Assembly (NCBI GenBank): GCA_020352515.1
Contig: CP070678.1
Span: 1,356,735 to 1,393,111, forward strand
Direction: 5' to 3'
Origin: Phycisphaerales bacterium
GTDB taxonomy: Bacteria > Planctomycetota > Phycisphaerae > Sedimentisphaerales > Anaerobacaceae
Length of the DNA: 36,377 nucleotides
Shown: piece after piece, positions 16,776-25,096 of the stretch
How positions within the stretch are numbered: position 1 is the stretch's first letter
Layout of the letters: each line of letters starts with the position of its first letter
The notes under the pieces: generated by a model
What the model saw: the letters and a program-made list of their open reading frames with translations, nothing else
Told to the model about the DNA's origin: nothing
Databases searched by the model: none
Translations under genes and position numbers: made by a program

Positions 16776-18089
16776 GTGAAAAACTCAAAAGGCAAGGTTC
16801 GCGACTTCCTGAAGAACAAAGGCATGGACCCCGCCGACATCGATATTGACAGGACGTGCCGGCTGTTCCTCGATGAGATGGATAAGGGCCTGGCCGGCAG
16901 GAAAAGCTCGCTGGCCATGCTGCCAACATACATTGAAACCGAAAGCCGCATACCCCGTAACACGCCCGTTATCGTCATGGATGCCGGCGGAACAAACTTC
17001 CGCGTCGCAACCGTCGCCTTCGGTAATGGCGGCAAGGCCGCAATAGAGAACTTCAGGCTCTTCAAAATGCCCGGCTCCGCCGGTAAGGTCAGTAAAGAGG
17101 AGTTCTTCCGCACAATGGCCGGCTACATCAAGCACGTCGCCCGGATTAGTGAAAGTGTCGGATTCTGCTTCTCATATCCTATCGAGATGTTCCCGAGCAA
17201 AGACGGCCGGGTCCTGTACTTCTCCAAGGAGATTCAGGCCCCACACGTACAGGGCCAGATGATCGGCGAGAATCTCAACCTCGCAATCGCCGCCGCAGGC
17301 CTCGGCCCCGAAAAGAAAATGGTGCTGCTAAACGACACCGTCGCCGCCCTCCTGGCTGGCCGGGCCGACCCGAGCGGAAGGCTCTTCGACACCCATATAG
17401 GCTTTATTCTGGGAACCGGGACCAACTGCAGCTATGTCGAACGAAACAAGAACATCACGAAGGCAAAAGACCTGAACCCCGTCGGAAGCCAGATTATCAA
17501 CGTCGAGTCCGGAGCATTCGGCAAGGCCCCGAGAGGCACGGTTGACAGGAAGTTCGACAGGTCACTGACCAATCCCGGTGTGAACGTTTTCGAAAAAATG
17601 ATCTCCGGCGCTTACCTCGGCCCTGTATGCATGTGGACGATTCTCGCGGCCGCGAAGGCCAAACTGTTCAGCGGCGCCACAGCCGACCGCCTGGCCGCAA
17701 TCACCGGGCTGAGCACCGAAGACCTCAGCCACTTCGTGTACAACCCGCACGGCCGCGACAACGTGCTCTCCGCCGCACTTGCCGACGCCGACGAGCAGGA
17801 TGCTGAAACACTATACCGTCTGGTCGACAGGATGATAGAGCGGGCCGCAAAGCTCACCGCCATAAACCTCTCCTCCGTCGCCCTCAAGAGCGGAAAGGGC
17901 AGCAATCCCACCCGGCCGGTCTGCATCGTCGCCGAGGGAACCACCTACTATCATCTGACCTCCCTCAAGCAGAGGGTCGAGTACTACCTAAAACAATACC
18001 TCGTCGACAGAAAGGGCGTCCACTACCAGACCATAAGCGTCGAAAACGCAACCCTCATAGGCGCAGCCATTGCAGGCTTGACAAATTAG
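16776..18089 (+). CDS. Hexokinase of the eukaryotic-type family
   Basis: ATP-dependent hexose kinase, 437 residues, cytoplasmic. It shows the eukaryotic hexokinase signature rather than the bacterial ROK or Glk type: MLPTYI (48-53), MDAGGTNFRVA (68-78, phosphate 1 loop), FCFSYPIE (130-137), LLNDTVAALLAG (184-195, D187 catalytic base), GFILGTGTNCSY (209-220), NVESGAFG (242-249, glucose-binding Glu). The 437-residue length fits a single-domain enzyme. GTG start with GGAGG seven bases upstream. Located 35 bases behind galE. Bacterial members are scattered (Bacteroidetes, planctomycetes and others), consistent with old transfer or shared ancestry. The preferred hexose cannot be told from sequence. 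Confidence 0.92.
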   Translation: MKNSKGKVRDFLKNKGMDPADIDIDRTCRLFLDEMDKGLAGRKSSLAMLPTYIETESRIPRNTPVIVMDAGGTNFRVATVAFGNGGKAAIENFRLFKMPGSAGKVSKEEFFRTMAGYIKHVARISESVGFCFSYPIEMFPSKDGRVLYFSKEIQAPHVQGQMIGENLNLAIAAAGLGPEKKMVLLNDTVAALLAGRADPSGRLFDTHIGFILGTGTNCSYVERNKNITKAKDLNPVGSQIINVESGAFGKAPRGTVDRKFDRSLTNPGVNVFEKMISGAYLGPVCMWTILAAAKAKLFSGATADRLAAITGLSTEDLSHFVYNPHGRDNVLSAALADADEQDAETLYRLVDRMIERAAKLTAINLSSVALKSGKGSNPTRPVCIVAEGTTYYHLTSLKQRVEYYLKQYLVDRKGVHYQTISVENATLIGAAIAGLTN

Positions 18090-18165
18090 CTTCACTGAGC
18101 CGCATCCCGCCGAACAAAGTGCTGCGGGCAAAACCCCGGGCGCCTCCCGGCCGGAACATGCTGTC

Positions 18166-18182
18166 ATGACGATTTTCGTCAT
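18166..18182. repeat. Perfect 7-bp hairpin between hexokinase and PIG-L genes
   Basis: ATGACGA-TTT-TCGTCAT, 45 bases before the PIG-L start. No T-run follows, so it is not a standard terminator. It could be an operator or a structured leader element. Confidence 0.35.
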
Positions 18183-18226
18183 TAGGCCGCCTGCTCATTT
18201 CTTAACCTGAATGTGACACAGAACAA

Positions 18227-19075
18227 ATGACTGAAGAATTTGAATTTGTGAGAATAGTTGGCGACGAGCGACGCGTCGGTTCCACACTCGCCGCCGTCTC
18301 ACGACACTGGCAGGGCCAAAAAGAGCGTTTCCTCATGGTCAGCCCGCACGATGACGACGTCGTCCTCGGCGCCGGACTGCTCATTCAACTCGCCCGCCGC
18401 GAAAATGTCCCCGTGGACGTCCTGATAGTCACCGACGGAAGCATGGGATATTGCAGCCCCGAAGAAAAGGACTCCATCGCCCAAACCAGAAAACGCGAAG
18501 CCTACGAGTGCTACCAGAGTCTCGGCGTCCCCCGGGACCGAATCATCCTGCTCGACTTTCCCGATTGCCGACTGCACAGCTTCCGCGGCAGAAGCCCCGC
18601 CGGGCCGGACGACCCGCTCGCCTTCGGAGGCTTCGTCGGACTACAGAACAGCTTCACATACCAGCTTAGAAAAATCAAACCCACGCAGTGCTTCCTCCCC
18701 ACCGCAAACGACCTCCACCCCGACCACAGAATCATCTACGAGGAATTCCTCATCAGCCTCTTCCACGCCTCCGGCAACATCTGGCCCGAGCTCGGCGAGC
18801 ACCTGGCAACCACCCCCTACGTCAACACCTACGCCGTCTATTGCGACTTCGCCGCCCCCCCTACACTGCGAATGCGCGCCCCCGCATCCTATCTGGAAAA
18901 CAAGCTCAACGCAATCGCCGCCTTCCGCTCGCAGAAGCAGATATCCGCTCTGATCGAAAACGTCCGCCACTGCGGCCCCGAAGAGTACATACGCGCGATA
19001 GACTTCAAGCTCTATCACCCCGCAAACTACCGCAGCCAATTCGACCGCCCAAAACCCATCGGCATCGTCCATTAA
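18227..19075 (+). CDS. PIG-L/LmbE-family deacetylase
   Basis: Zinc-dependent N-deacetylase-like protein of 282 residues; the family removes acetyl from GlcNAc-containing lipids, thiols or oligosaccharides. Seen: LMVSPHDDDVVLGAG (36-50) with the P-H-x-D-D metal motif (H41, D43/D44), VLIVTDGSMGY (65-75), TRKREAYECYQSLG (87-100, the R-x-x-E helix), and NDLHPDHRIIYEEF (161-174) with the HPDH metal ligands. No signal peptide. Starts 137 bases after hexokinase, so it may be in the same operon or have its own promoter. No clear Shine-Dalgarno site. The substrate is unknown; the neighbours suggest a sugar conjugate. Confidence 0.9.
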   Translation: MTEEFEFVRIVGDERRVGSTLAAVSRHWQGQKERFLMVSPHDDDVVLGAGLLIQLARRENVPVDVLIVTDGSMGYCSPEEKDSIAQTRKREAYECYQSLGVPRDRIILLDFPDCRLHSFRGRSPAGPDDPLAFGGFVGLQNSFTYQLRKIKPTQCFLPTANDLHPDHRIIYEEFLISLFHASGNIWPELGEHLATTPYVNTYAVYCDFAAPPTLRMRAPASYLENKLNAIAAFRSQKQISALIENVRHCGPEEYIRAIDFKLYHPANYRSQFDRPKPIGIVH

Positions 19076-19273
19076 AAGGCACGCCACTCAGCCGATGCCG
19101 ACGAAATTTGCGCCGATTCCTCCGCCAGGTTGCCCCGTGTCACCGGGCTCACGCTCGCAAACCGGTTCTCGCTCCGACCCTTAAGGACGCTTCTGCGCAG
19201 ATGCCGCTACTGCCGGCGCTAACAAAACGGCAGCCCTCTATTCAAGAGTACCTCAAACCTGACCGCTTGCTTT

Positions 19274-20638
19274 TCACTTATTCCCGCCAGAAGCGTTCTG
19301 CCGGACGCGAATGATGAACATTTGGCGCGTCCCGCCCTCCGTGTAACCCGGAACCAGTATTGCATCGCTCGTTCGATTCCAGCACGGAGCCGGATCGATC
19401 CGCAGTTCCCCGCGTGTGTAGGGCCCCCGGCTAAAGCCCTGCGACCGCACGTGAGCGCCATCGCTCAGCCGCACGATAACATAGTAGTTCTTTCCCCCCG
19501 ACCCGTAACCATTGACGAACCATTTCCCGTCCGGCGAGAGCGAAATGTCTCCGCCAGGCTTCTCGATGACCTCCGGAGTCGCAATCTGACCGACAATCTC
19601 CCTCCTCTCAACATCGTAAATGACCTGGCGCTCCCCCTTCCGCCCGATGACCCGGGAGCCTTCGGCCCATTCGGGGTGGCCGCCAGTGTACTCGTGCGCC
19701 GTCAAGCCCGTTCCGTCTGTTCTTACCGAGCACGGCGCGTTCACAGCCATCGGACTGTCACCTAATCTGGCGCGAGCATAGAAGTACACCAGACCGCCGC
19801 TGCGACTACACAGCGAGTGATTGATGTAGAAGCTGACTTCCTTGATCCTCGGATGTTTATCCCGCAATAAATCTCGGAGCTGTTCAAACGAAACCAATAG
19901 TCGCCGTTGACCCGTGGCCACGTCCACTCGAAATATCCCGTCGTTGGCGGGGGCGGCAACCTTGGCGGTCGGGTCGGCGGTGCCGGGGTAGCCGGTCACG
20001 GGACGCAGCCGAGCCATCCGCCCGTAATTGATGGCCAGGAAAAAGCCTCCCCTGGGGCAAACGCCTCCGTTCGCCACTGGCACATCCTTGAACCGGTATT
20101 CCCGGATTCGACAACGCCGTTCGACGTCATAGAGAACCGTGAAGACTTCCTGAGTATTCGGATCGCGGTCGTTGAAAAAGAACTGCCTCCCCGCCGAATC
20201 CGGATTCCAGTAGAACATCGTCCCCTGCTGAAAATTCCACGCCAGGCTCCGGTCCACTTGTACAACCCTGTCCGCCTGCTCGGTATCGATCAGCACAACC
20301 TCGGCCGCATCGCCCGGCTCGGGCATGTGGTCGTGATATCCCACCCGCAGTGCGAGAATGTACCTTCCCCCCGCGTCCCACGGAATCGTCTTCGATTGAC
20401 CTATGTAGCCGAAGAAGTGATGCTTCGGCCCGAACGTGACCTGCTCAACCGACAACTCAAGATTTGCAGATTCGGACCCGAAAGCCCCCACACCGTGAAC
20501 GCCGCAAACAAAAAGCAGCAGGCCGAACCTCATTATCAACGAAATCATGCCTGCACCACCGGCTTCGGCTCCATGAAATTCGGCCTTCAGGTTTCGATCA
20601 AAACCAAGTCTGCGAATATCCTTTCGTCTTCCACCCAT
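19274..20638 (-). CDS. Exported beta-propeller protein, oligogalacturonate-lyase/TolB-like
   Basis: 454 residues from the chosen start. A long basic n-region precedes a hydrophobic core, LIMRFGLLLFVCGVHGVGAF, so export is likely. The rest is repeated beta blades: AWNFQQGTMFYWNPDS, FFFNDRDPNTQEVF, FFLAINYGRMARLRP, YTGGHPEWAEGSRVI, ISLSPDGKWFVNGYG, and RIDPAPCWNRTSDAILVPGYTEGGTRQMFI. The Q-Q-G, N-D-R, H-P-E-W and G-x-R-Q words recur in a propeller family common in planctomycetes and related to oligogalacturonate lyase, though the full set of metal-binding His of that enzyme is not evident. Start at 20638 has GGAG six bases upstream; an ATG at 20548 gives a more ordinary signal peptide, and the frame is open up to 20710. 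Catalysis is not proven. Confidence 0.7.
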   Translation of the reverse strand: MGGRRKDIRRLGFDRNLKAEFHGAEAGGAGMISLIMRFGLLLFVCGVHGVGAFGSESANLELSVEQVTFGPKHHFFGYIGQSKTIPWDAGGRYILALRVGYHDHMPEPGDAAEVVLIDTEQADRVVQVDRSLAWNFQQGTMFYWNPDSAGRQFFFNDRDPNTQEVFTVLYDVERRCRIREYRFKDVPVANGGVCPRGGFFLAINYGRMARLRPVTGYPGTADPTAKVAAPANDGIFRVDVATGQRRLLVSFEQLRDLLRDKHPRIKEVSFYINHSLCSRSGGLVYFYARARLGDSPMAVNAPCSVRTDGTGLTAHEYTGGHPEWAEGSRVIGRKGERQVIYDVERREIVGQIATPEVIEKPGGDISLSPDGKWFVNGYGSGGKNYYVIVRLSDGAHVRSQGFSRGPYTRGELRIDPAPCWNRTSDAILVPGYTEGGTRQMFIIRVRQNASGGNK

Positions 20639-20825
20639 CGCGTTCTCCGAATCGGAACAATCAAACCACCCTTGAATAGTCTCCATGAGCGCCATACTAT
20701 CAGAATTCAATTCATTTGTCGCTCTTCATCCGACAAACGCCGCATATCCCGTCCCCAAGCAGACCACTGCAGCCACTTCGGCCGCCCGAAAGCCATCGGC
20801 ACCGCGCATTAATCACGTGCTGCCC

Positions 20826-23186
20826 TCAATGCACGCCGAAGGCATGTGCGCCGATATCCCGCTTTCCGCCCTTTGGTATCCTGGCGCCCCAGAAATCCCG
20901 GCCGCCGCAGTCCTCTATCACGACCCCGGCCCCTATGCACGGCGAGCCGTCCGCGAGCTTATAGCCCTCCAGCGAATCGAGCCCGTCACCGCCGCCCGGC
21001 CTGACCAGCATCGGGTCCGCCAGAATGGCGAAGGGGTCTTCGGGCCTGTTCTCGTGGCTGCCGTAGAACGCGTTGTGCTCGAACACATTGTTGGTGCTTT
21101 TGCCGAATTCGTAGCGGACCGCGCCGTCCACGTAAAAGATGTTGTTATAGAAATACGTGTCCCTCGCCCAGCCCTTCCAGTCCGTGCAGAGCACGGCCAG
21201 GATGTCCCGCTCCTTCGGGACGTAGAACACGTTGTTGTATATCCTGGTGTTCTGCACAGGCCCGCCTATGTGAAAGATCCTCGCCCCGTCGTTGCGGCTG
21301 ATGTTGTAACGCACCACCGTTCCCACGCACCCGATATTGCCCCGCCCGACCTGCGGCGTGCAGATAAGCATAAATCCTCCGTCGTTGTCGTGGCTGTAGT
21401 TGTACTGGAACACCGAGCCCCGGCTGTTGTAATCGGCGTCGAAGCCCTGCCCGTCCTTTGTGCCCCGCATCCCGCTCACCTCGTTGAACTGTATGACCGT
21501 GTCGTCGCAGCTCCACGGCCAGATGCCCGCCGCGTAGTCCTCGGCCCTCTGCCGCCCCCCGCGAACCACGTTGTACTCAACAAGGCACCCCTCGCAGCCC
21601 CACGGCTTGATGCAGTCGCCCCCGATATCCTCCAGCAGGTTGCCCCGAATCACCACGTTAAGACTCGCAAACCAGTTTCGCGAGCGGTTGGTAAACGCCG
21701 ACCTGCCGCATATGCCGTTCCTGTCGGTGCGAACGAGGTGGCAGTTGTCTATCAGCAGTCCGTCGAAACGCGAACTCTTGCGTCCCTTGCATTCGAAGAA
21801 TATCCCGCAGCCCTCGCGCGACTTCTTGTTGCTGCCGTTGACGTCATGCACGTATAGATTTCTCAGCACGATATGGTGCACGGTCCCGTAATTGTTGGCC
21901 GAGACCCGCACGCCCGTCCGCCAGTCGGCCCTTTCGGCGCCGAGATTCGTGATCTCGAGGTTGCTGATTTCCCAATACTCGATGTTCTCCAGGAGCAGCG
22001 TATCCTGTACGCCCCGGCCGTCTATGCGCGGCCGCCCGCCCTCACCGTACTTGTCGATCACTATCACACCGCCGGGCGCCCCGCTCCCACGCAGCTTCAG
22101 ATTTCCGGCGTAGACCGTACCGGCCCTGAACAGTATTCTGTCGCCCGGCGAAAACTCCCTCGAATTGACCGAATCGAGACTCTTCCACGCCGCGGAGGGG
22201 CTCATCCCCCGGTTGCCGTCATCGCCTCGGTCACTATCAAGGTAATATGTCGTTCCTGTACCGAACCTCAGCGTCGCTGTCACCGGGAAATGGTCCGAAG
22301 GATACCGCCCGTCCACGTTGTCCCTCAGAATCGCCGCATCGAGAACCACGGTGCCCGGCTGGGCGAATATGTAATCGATCTTATCGCCCGTACGGTTGCC
22401 CTTGAACCCGTTGAATGTGCCGACGTCGGCCGCATTCGGCTCGACCACTCGGAACGTATCGACCATCGTGATAGGATTGACCGATTCGCCCAGCCTCGCC
22501 TCGCCCTTCAGATACAGCACGACGGGATTGCCCTCGCCGACGTTGAAATCCCCCGTCAGCACAAACGGTTCCTTGTGCTCTCTCGCGCCGATCCGCTCGA
22601 CCAGCAATAGCGCGCTTTTCTCTCGCGAAGGCTGGGAGATATGGTCCAGGTGCGTGTTGAACAGGTAGAACGCACCGCCCGATTTCTTCTCGACGAGCCT
22701 GGCCCACGTGCATATCCGCGTGCACGCATTGCCCCACGTGATGGACCCGGGCCTCTCCGGCGTGTCAGAAAGCCAGAACGTCCCCGACTCAGCCGCCGCA
22801 AACCGCTCGAGGTTGTACAGGATTGCAGAGTACTCGCCCTTTGTCTTTCCATCGTCGCGGCCCACTCCGATTCTGCCGTATCCGCCGACCGCCTCGCATA
22901 TCTCGTTTATCTGAAAATCCAGCGCCTCCTGCAGGCCAACCACGTCCGGCCGATGCTTCCGAACCACATCGAAAACCATCTCCCGCCGCCTCTCCCAACG
23001 ATTCGCCCCGTCGCTCGCCGTCCCGTACCGGATATTGAAGCTCATCACCCGAACCTCAAACCCCCGCTCCGCCGGCGCCCGGCCGACGGCATCCCGCGGC
23101 CAAAACAGAATCGAAAGCACGCACAGACCCAACAACAAGCCCGCTGTGTCCAATGTTTTCCGGGCAAAATGACTTCCATACCGCAT
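20826..23186 (-). CDS. Exported endonuclease/exonuclease/phosphatase domain fused to a parallel beta-helix
   Basis: 786 residues. A signal or anchor segment (12-30) is followed by an EEP domain (45-308) with its full catalytic set: MSFNIRYG (N51), GLQEALD (E87), NTHLDHIS (177-184), LTGDFNVGEGNP (210-221), KIDYIFAQP (269-277), and PSDHFPV (296-302, D298, H299). Then TYYLDSDRGDDGNRG begins a right-handed beta-helix (about 313-786) with repeats such as YWEISNLEITNLG, HIVLRNLYVHDVNG, NVVIRGNLLEDIGGD and CLVEYNVVRGG. EEP enzymes cleave phosphate esters (nucleic acids, phosphoinositides, sugar phosphates); beta-helices bind or cleave polyanions. Such a fusion suggests a phosphodiesterase aimed at a polymeric substrate. 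GGGGAG six bases before the ATG. Lies 45 bases after larE on the same strand. Confidence 0.85.
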   Translation of the reverse strand: MRYGSHFARKTLDTAGLLLGLCVLSILFWPRDAVGRAPAERGFEVRVMSFNIRYGTASDGANRWERRREMVFDVVRKHRPDVVGLQEALDFQINEICEAVGGYGRIGVGRDDGKTKGEYSAILYNLERFAAAESGTFWLSDTPERPGSITWGNACTRICTWARLVEKKSGGAFYLFNTHLDHISQPSREKSALLLVERIGAREHKEPFVLTGDFNVGEGNPVVLYLKGEARLGESVNPITMVDTFRVVEPNAADVGTFNGFKGNRTGDKIDYIFAQPGTVVLDAAILRDNVDGRYPSDHFPVTATLRFGTGTTYYLDSDRGDDGNRGMSPSAAWKSLDSVNSREFSPGDRILFRAGTVYAGNLKLRGSGAPGGVIVIDKYGEGGRPRIDGRGVQDTLLLENIEYWEISNLEITNLGAERADWRTGVRVSANNYGTVHHIVLRNLYVHDVNGSNKKSREGCGIFFECKGRKSSRFDGLLIDNCHLVRTDRNGICGRSAFTNRSRNWFASLNVVIRGNLLEDIGGDCIKPWGCEGCLVEYNVVRGGRQRAEDYAAGIWPWSCDDTVIQFNEVSGMRGTKDGQGFDADYNSRGSVFQYNYSHDNDGGFMLICTPQVGRGNIGCVGTVVRYNISRNDGARIFHIGGPVQNTRIYNNVFYVPKERDILAVLCTDWKGWARDTYFYNNIFYVDGAVRYEFGKSTNNVFEHNAFYGSHENRPEDPFAILADPMLVRPGGGDGLDSLEGYKLADGSPCIGAGVVIEDCGGRDFWGARIPKGGKRDIGAHAFGVH

Positions 23187-23231
23187 AGCTTGCTCCCCAA
23201 CTCCTTAATCCGGCGATAACATGCCAAATGC

Positions 23232-24065
23232 CTAAAGACTCTTCCGCTTGTCCTCTTCCGATAGGGCCTCGTTCAGCGCGCCGGAGCGAAAGCCCTCCAG
23301 GTCCATCGTGACGAACTTAAAGCCGATGCCCTTGAGCTTATCGACAATTTGCGAGCGCAGCGGCTCGGCCGTCACCCTCTCGATATCATCCGGACACACC
23401 TCGATCCGCGCCACGGTATCGTGATGCCGCACCCGAAACTCGACAAACCCGAGGCCCCTGAGGAACTCCTCGGCCTCGTCAACCTGCTTGAGCCGCTGCT
23501 CGGTTACCTCCAGGCCGTAGCTTATCCGCGACGACAGGCACGGCGAAGACGGAATATCCGCCGTCGCCAGCCCCATTTTGCGGCTCAATTGGCGGATGTC
23601 ATCTTTGGTCAGCCCCGCCTCGGCCAGCGGCGAGCGTATCCCGAAAGCCTTGAGCGCCCGGTTGCCCGGCCGAAAATCGTCCAGATCGTCGAAGTTGGTC
23701 CCGAAGATAACGTTATCGAAGCCCCGTTCCTTCGCCATATCCAGCAGCGTCCTGCATATATGCGACTTGCAGTGGAAGCACCTGTCCGCCTTGTTGGCGA
23801 CGAAATTAGGGTCCGTCAGCTCGTCGGTATCAACCACCTCCAGTTCCACGCCGATTTCCTCCGCCGCCTTTCGGGCTCGCGCCAACTGGCTGCTCGGCTC
23901 CGACACCCCGGCGCTGATGCAGGCCAGCACGTTCTCCGCGCCGAGCGTATCCACCGCCGCCTTCACCAAAAAAGTGCTGTCCACGCCCCCGCTATACGCA
24001 ACCACCACTCTGCCCAGTTTCCTGAGCACTTCTTGAAGCGAATCATATTTTTCGTCTATAGTCAT
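23232..24065 (-). CDS. larE: LarE-type ATP-dependent sulfur transferase
   Basis: PP-loop enzyme of 277 residues that adenylates and then sulfurates the nicotinate-derived precursor of the nickel-pincer nucleotide cofactor of lactate racemase. Seen: VVVAYSGGVDSTFLV (20-34, PP-loop), CISAG (49-53), DELTDPNFVANKADRCFHCK (C96, C99), FGTNFDDLDDFRPG (121-134), and IPSSPCLSSRISYG (C176). C176 matches the sulfur-donating Cys of Lactobacillus plantarum LarE. The extra CxxC suggests the version that uses three Cys to hold an iron-sulfur cluster instead of sacrificing its own sulfur; this is inference. LarA, LarB and LarC are not in the window. Eight bases behind the nucleotidyltransferase gene. Confidence 0.92.
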   Translation of the reverse strand: MTIDEKYDSLQEVLRKLGRVVVAYSGGVDSTFLVKAAVDTLGAENVLACISAGVSEPSSQLARARKAAEEIGVELEVVDTDELTDPNFVANKADRCFHCKSHICRTLLDMAKERGFDNVIFGTNFDDLDDFRPGNRALKAFGIRSPLAEAGLTKDDIRQLSRKMGLATADIPSSPCLSSRISYGLEVTEQRLKQVDEAEEFLRGLGFVEFRVRHHDTVARIEVCPDDIERVTAEPLRSQIVDKLKGIGFKFVTMDLEGFRSGALNEALSEEDKRKSL

Positions 24066-24073
24066 AGCACTTA

Positions 24074-24655
24074 CTACGCCCGCGACTGCACAATTGCTCG
24101 CTCCAAAACCTCTCGCAGCCCGAGTTTATCCGACCACGCCTGCAAATACTCAAAATCCAGCGATTTGCCCTGCACGGCTAACACGCCCAAAACATCGTCC
24201 CATTGACGATCTGAGACGCAGCCGCTCTGACTATACCACCTGAGTTTCAGCAGAATGACATCCTCGGGCGACACCACGCAGAAGGGCTTGTGCGCCGAAT
24301 CACCCAGACTAACCCTCCTGCTGCGCGTCAACAACTGCCTGTCAAATTCGCTCTGGCCCTGAATGAACAGATCGACCTTGAAGCCGCTTTCCAGATCAAT
24401 AGCGTTGAAGCTGCCGCGAGAATTCAGAGCCTCCTCCATGGCCTCCCTGCTCACGTAGAAGTTGTCTTTGAGCCTCTCATACAGTCCGTCCGCGAAACCG
24501 CGGAAATCCTCGACCGTTATGTCCGCATCCCGCGTAAAGCGAACCGTGCCATAAAGCGAGCTTGCGACCGAGCCGCCGATGGCATAGCCGATATTCAGCT
24601 CATCGAGAGCGGCCGCCACCTCCTCAATCACTTTCGTTTGTTCCCTGTCCCCCAT
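24074..24655 (-). CDS. Nucleotidyltransferase-fold protein (AbiEii-like)
   Basis: 193 residues, cytoplasmic. AIGGSVASSLYGTVRFTRDADITV (25-48) has the G-G-S helix and the D-x-D metal pair (D44, D46) of DNA-polymerase-beta-like nucleotidyltransferases. FKVDLFIQGQSEFDRQLL gives the third acidic residue, and VVSPEDVILLKLRWY is the helix usual in AbiEii/MNT-type antitoxin or toxin nucleotidyltransferases. It overlaps its upstream 92-residue partner by 32 bases, so the two are translationally coupled. Such pairs are widespread in planctomycetes. Whether this is a toxin-antitoxin module is not shown. AAAGGCG/GGAGA lies before the ATG. Confidence 0.8.
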   Translation of the reverse strand: MGDREQTKVIEEVAAALDELNIGYAIGGSVASSLYGTVRFTRDADITVEDFRGFADGLYERLKDNFYVSREAMEEALNSRGSFNAIDLESGFKVDLFIQGQSEFDRQLLTRSRRVSLGDSAHKPFCVVSPEDVILLKLRWYSQSGCVSDRQWDDVLGVLAVQGKSLDFEYLQAWSDKLGLREVLERAIVQSRA

Positions 24656-24902
24656 CGCCTTTGTCTCCGTAGATGCGACTATAAAGCTGCTCGCCCAGAT
24701 GCTCCTTCAACCAGATTTGGCGAACTTGGCCGCTGGTGGCGTTTGGATAGCGCATCCTTATACCGGCCATTGCAAGGGCCCGCCCGAACTCGTACGCCCC
24801 CCGGATAAGCTCAAACTTCCTCGCCGGGCTCATCCGCCGATAGATCTCGACCTGAACCTGCCGTGCCTCTGCCGATGTGTCCCTGCTGTTCATAGAGCGC
24901 AT
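24624..24902 (-). CDS. Small helical protein, partner of the nucleotidyltransferase
   Basis: About 92 residues, no known catalytic motif. The core SPARKFELIRGAYEFGRALA, followed by MAGIRMRYPNATSGQVRQIW and HLGEQLYSRIYG, is all-helical. It resembles a family of about 90-residue proteins seen next to nucleotidyltransferase genes in planctomycetes and deltaproteobacteria. Starts at 24902 (AGGTAGA just upstream) or 24893 are both possible; a longer open frame to 25172 would read through tRNA-Thr and is rejected. The 32-base overlap with the nucleotidyltransferase points to a two-gene unit. Confidence 0.65.
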   Translation of the reverse strand: MRSMNSRDTSAEARQVQVEIYRRMSPARKFELIRGAYEFGRALAMAGIRMRYPNATSGQVRQIWLKEHLGEQLYSRIYGDKGDGGQGTNESD

Positions 24903-24983
24903 TCTACCTATGGCAGCGCAGATTTCAACACTCGAATGGAAACGGGGCAAACAAAGAATACTCACGCTACACCCGGACCGAAA

Positions 24984-25054
24984 GCCGATGGAGGGATTCG
25001 AACCCTCAACCCCGGCTTTACGAAAGCCGTGCTCTACCGTTGAGCTACATCGGC
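24984..25054 (-). tRNA. tRNA-Thr (anticodon CGU)
   Basis: A complete cloverleaf on the minus strand: acceptor GCCGATG/CATCGGC (seven pairs), D-arm GCTC/GAGC, anticodon stem CGGCT/AGCCG with loop TTCGTAA (anticodon CGU, reading ACG), variable GGGTT, and T-stem GAGGG/CCCTC with TTCGAAT. Total 71 bases before the discriminator; CCA is not encoded. Confidence 0.95.
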
Positions 25055-25067
25055 GTACTAGCTGGAT

Positions 25068-25096
25068 ATAATACATATCGTTGCACCCCGTGTAAA
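25068..25096 (-). promoter_or_regulatory. Sigma70-like promoter of tRNA-Thr
   Basis: On the minus strand TTTACA (25091-25096) and TATTAT (25068-25073) with a 17-base spacer. Predicted start near 25061, seven bases before the mature tRNA. Transcripts may run on into the small protein-nucleotidyltransferase-larE genes, as no terminator is visible after the tRNA. Confidence 0.65.
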
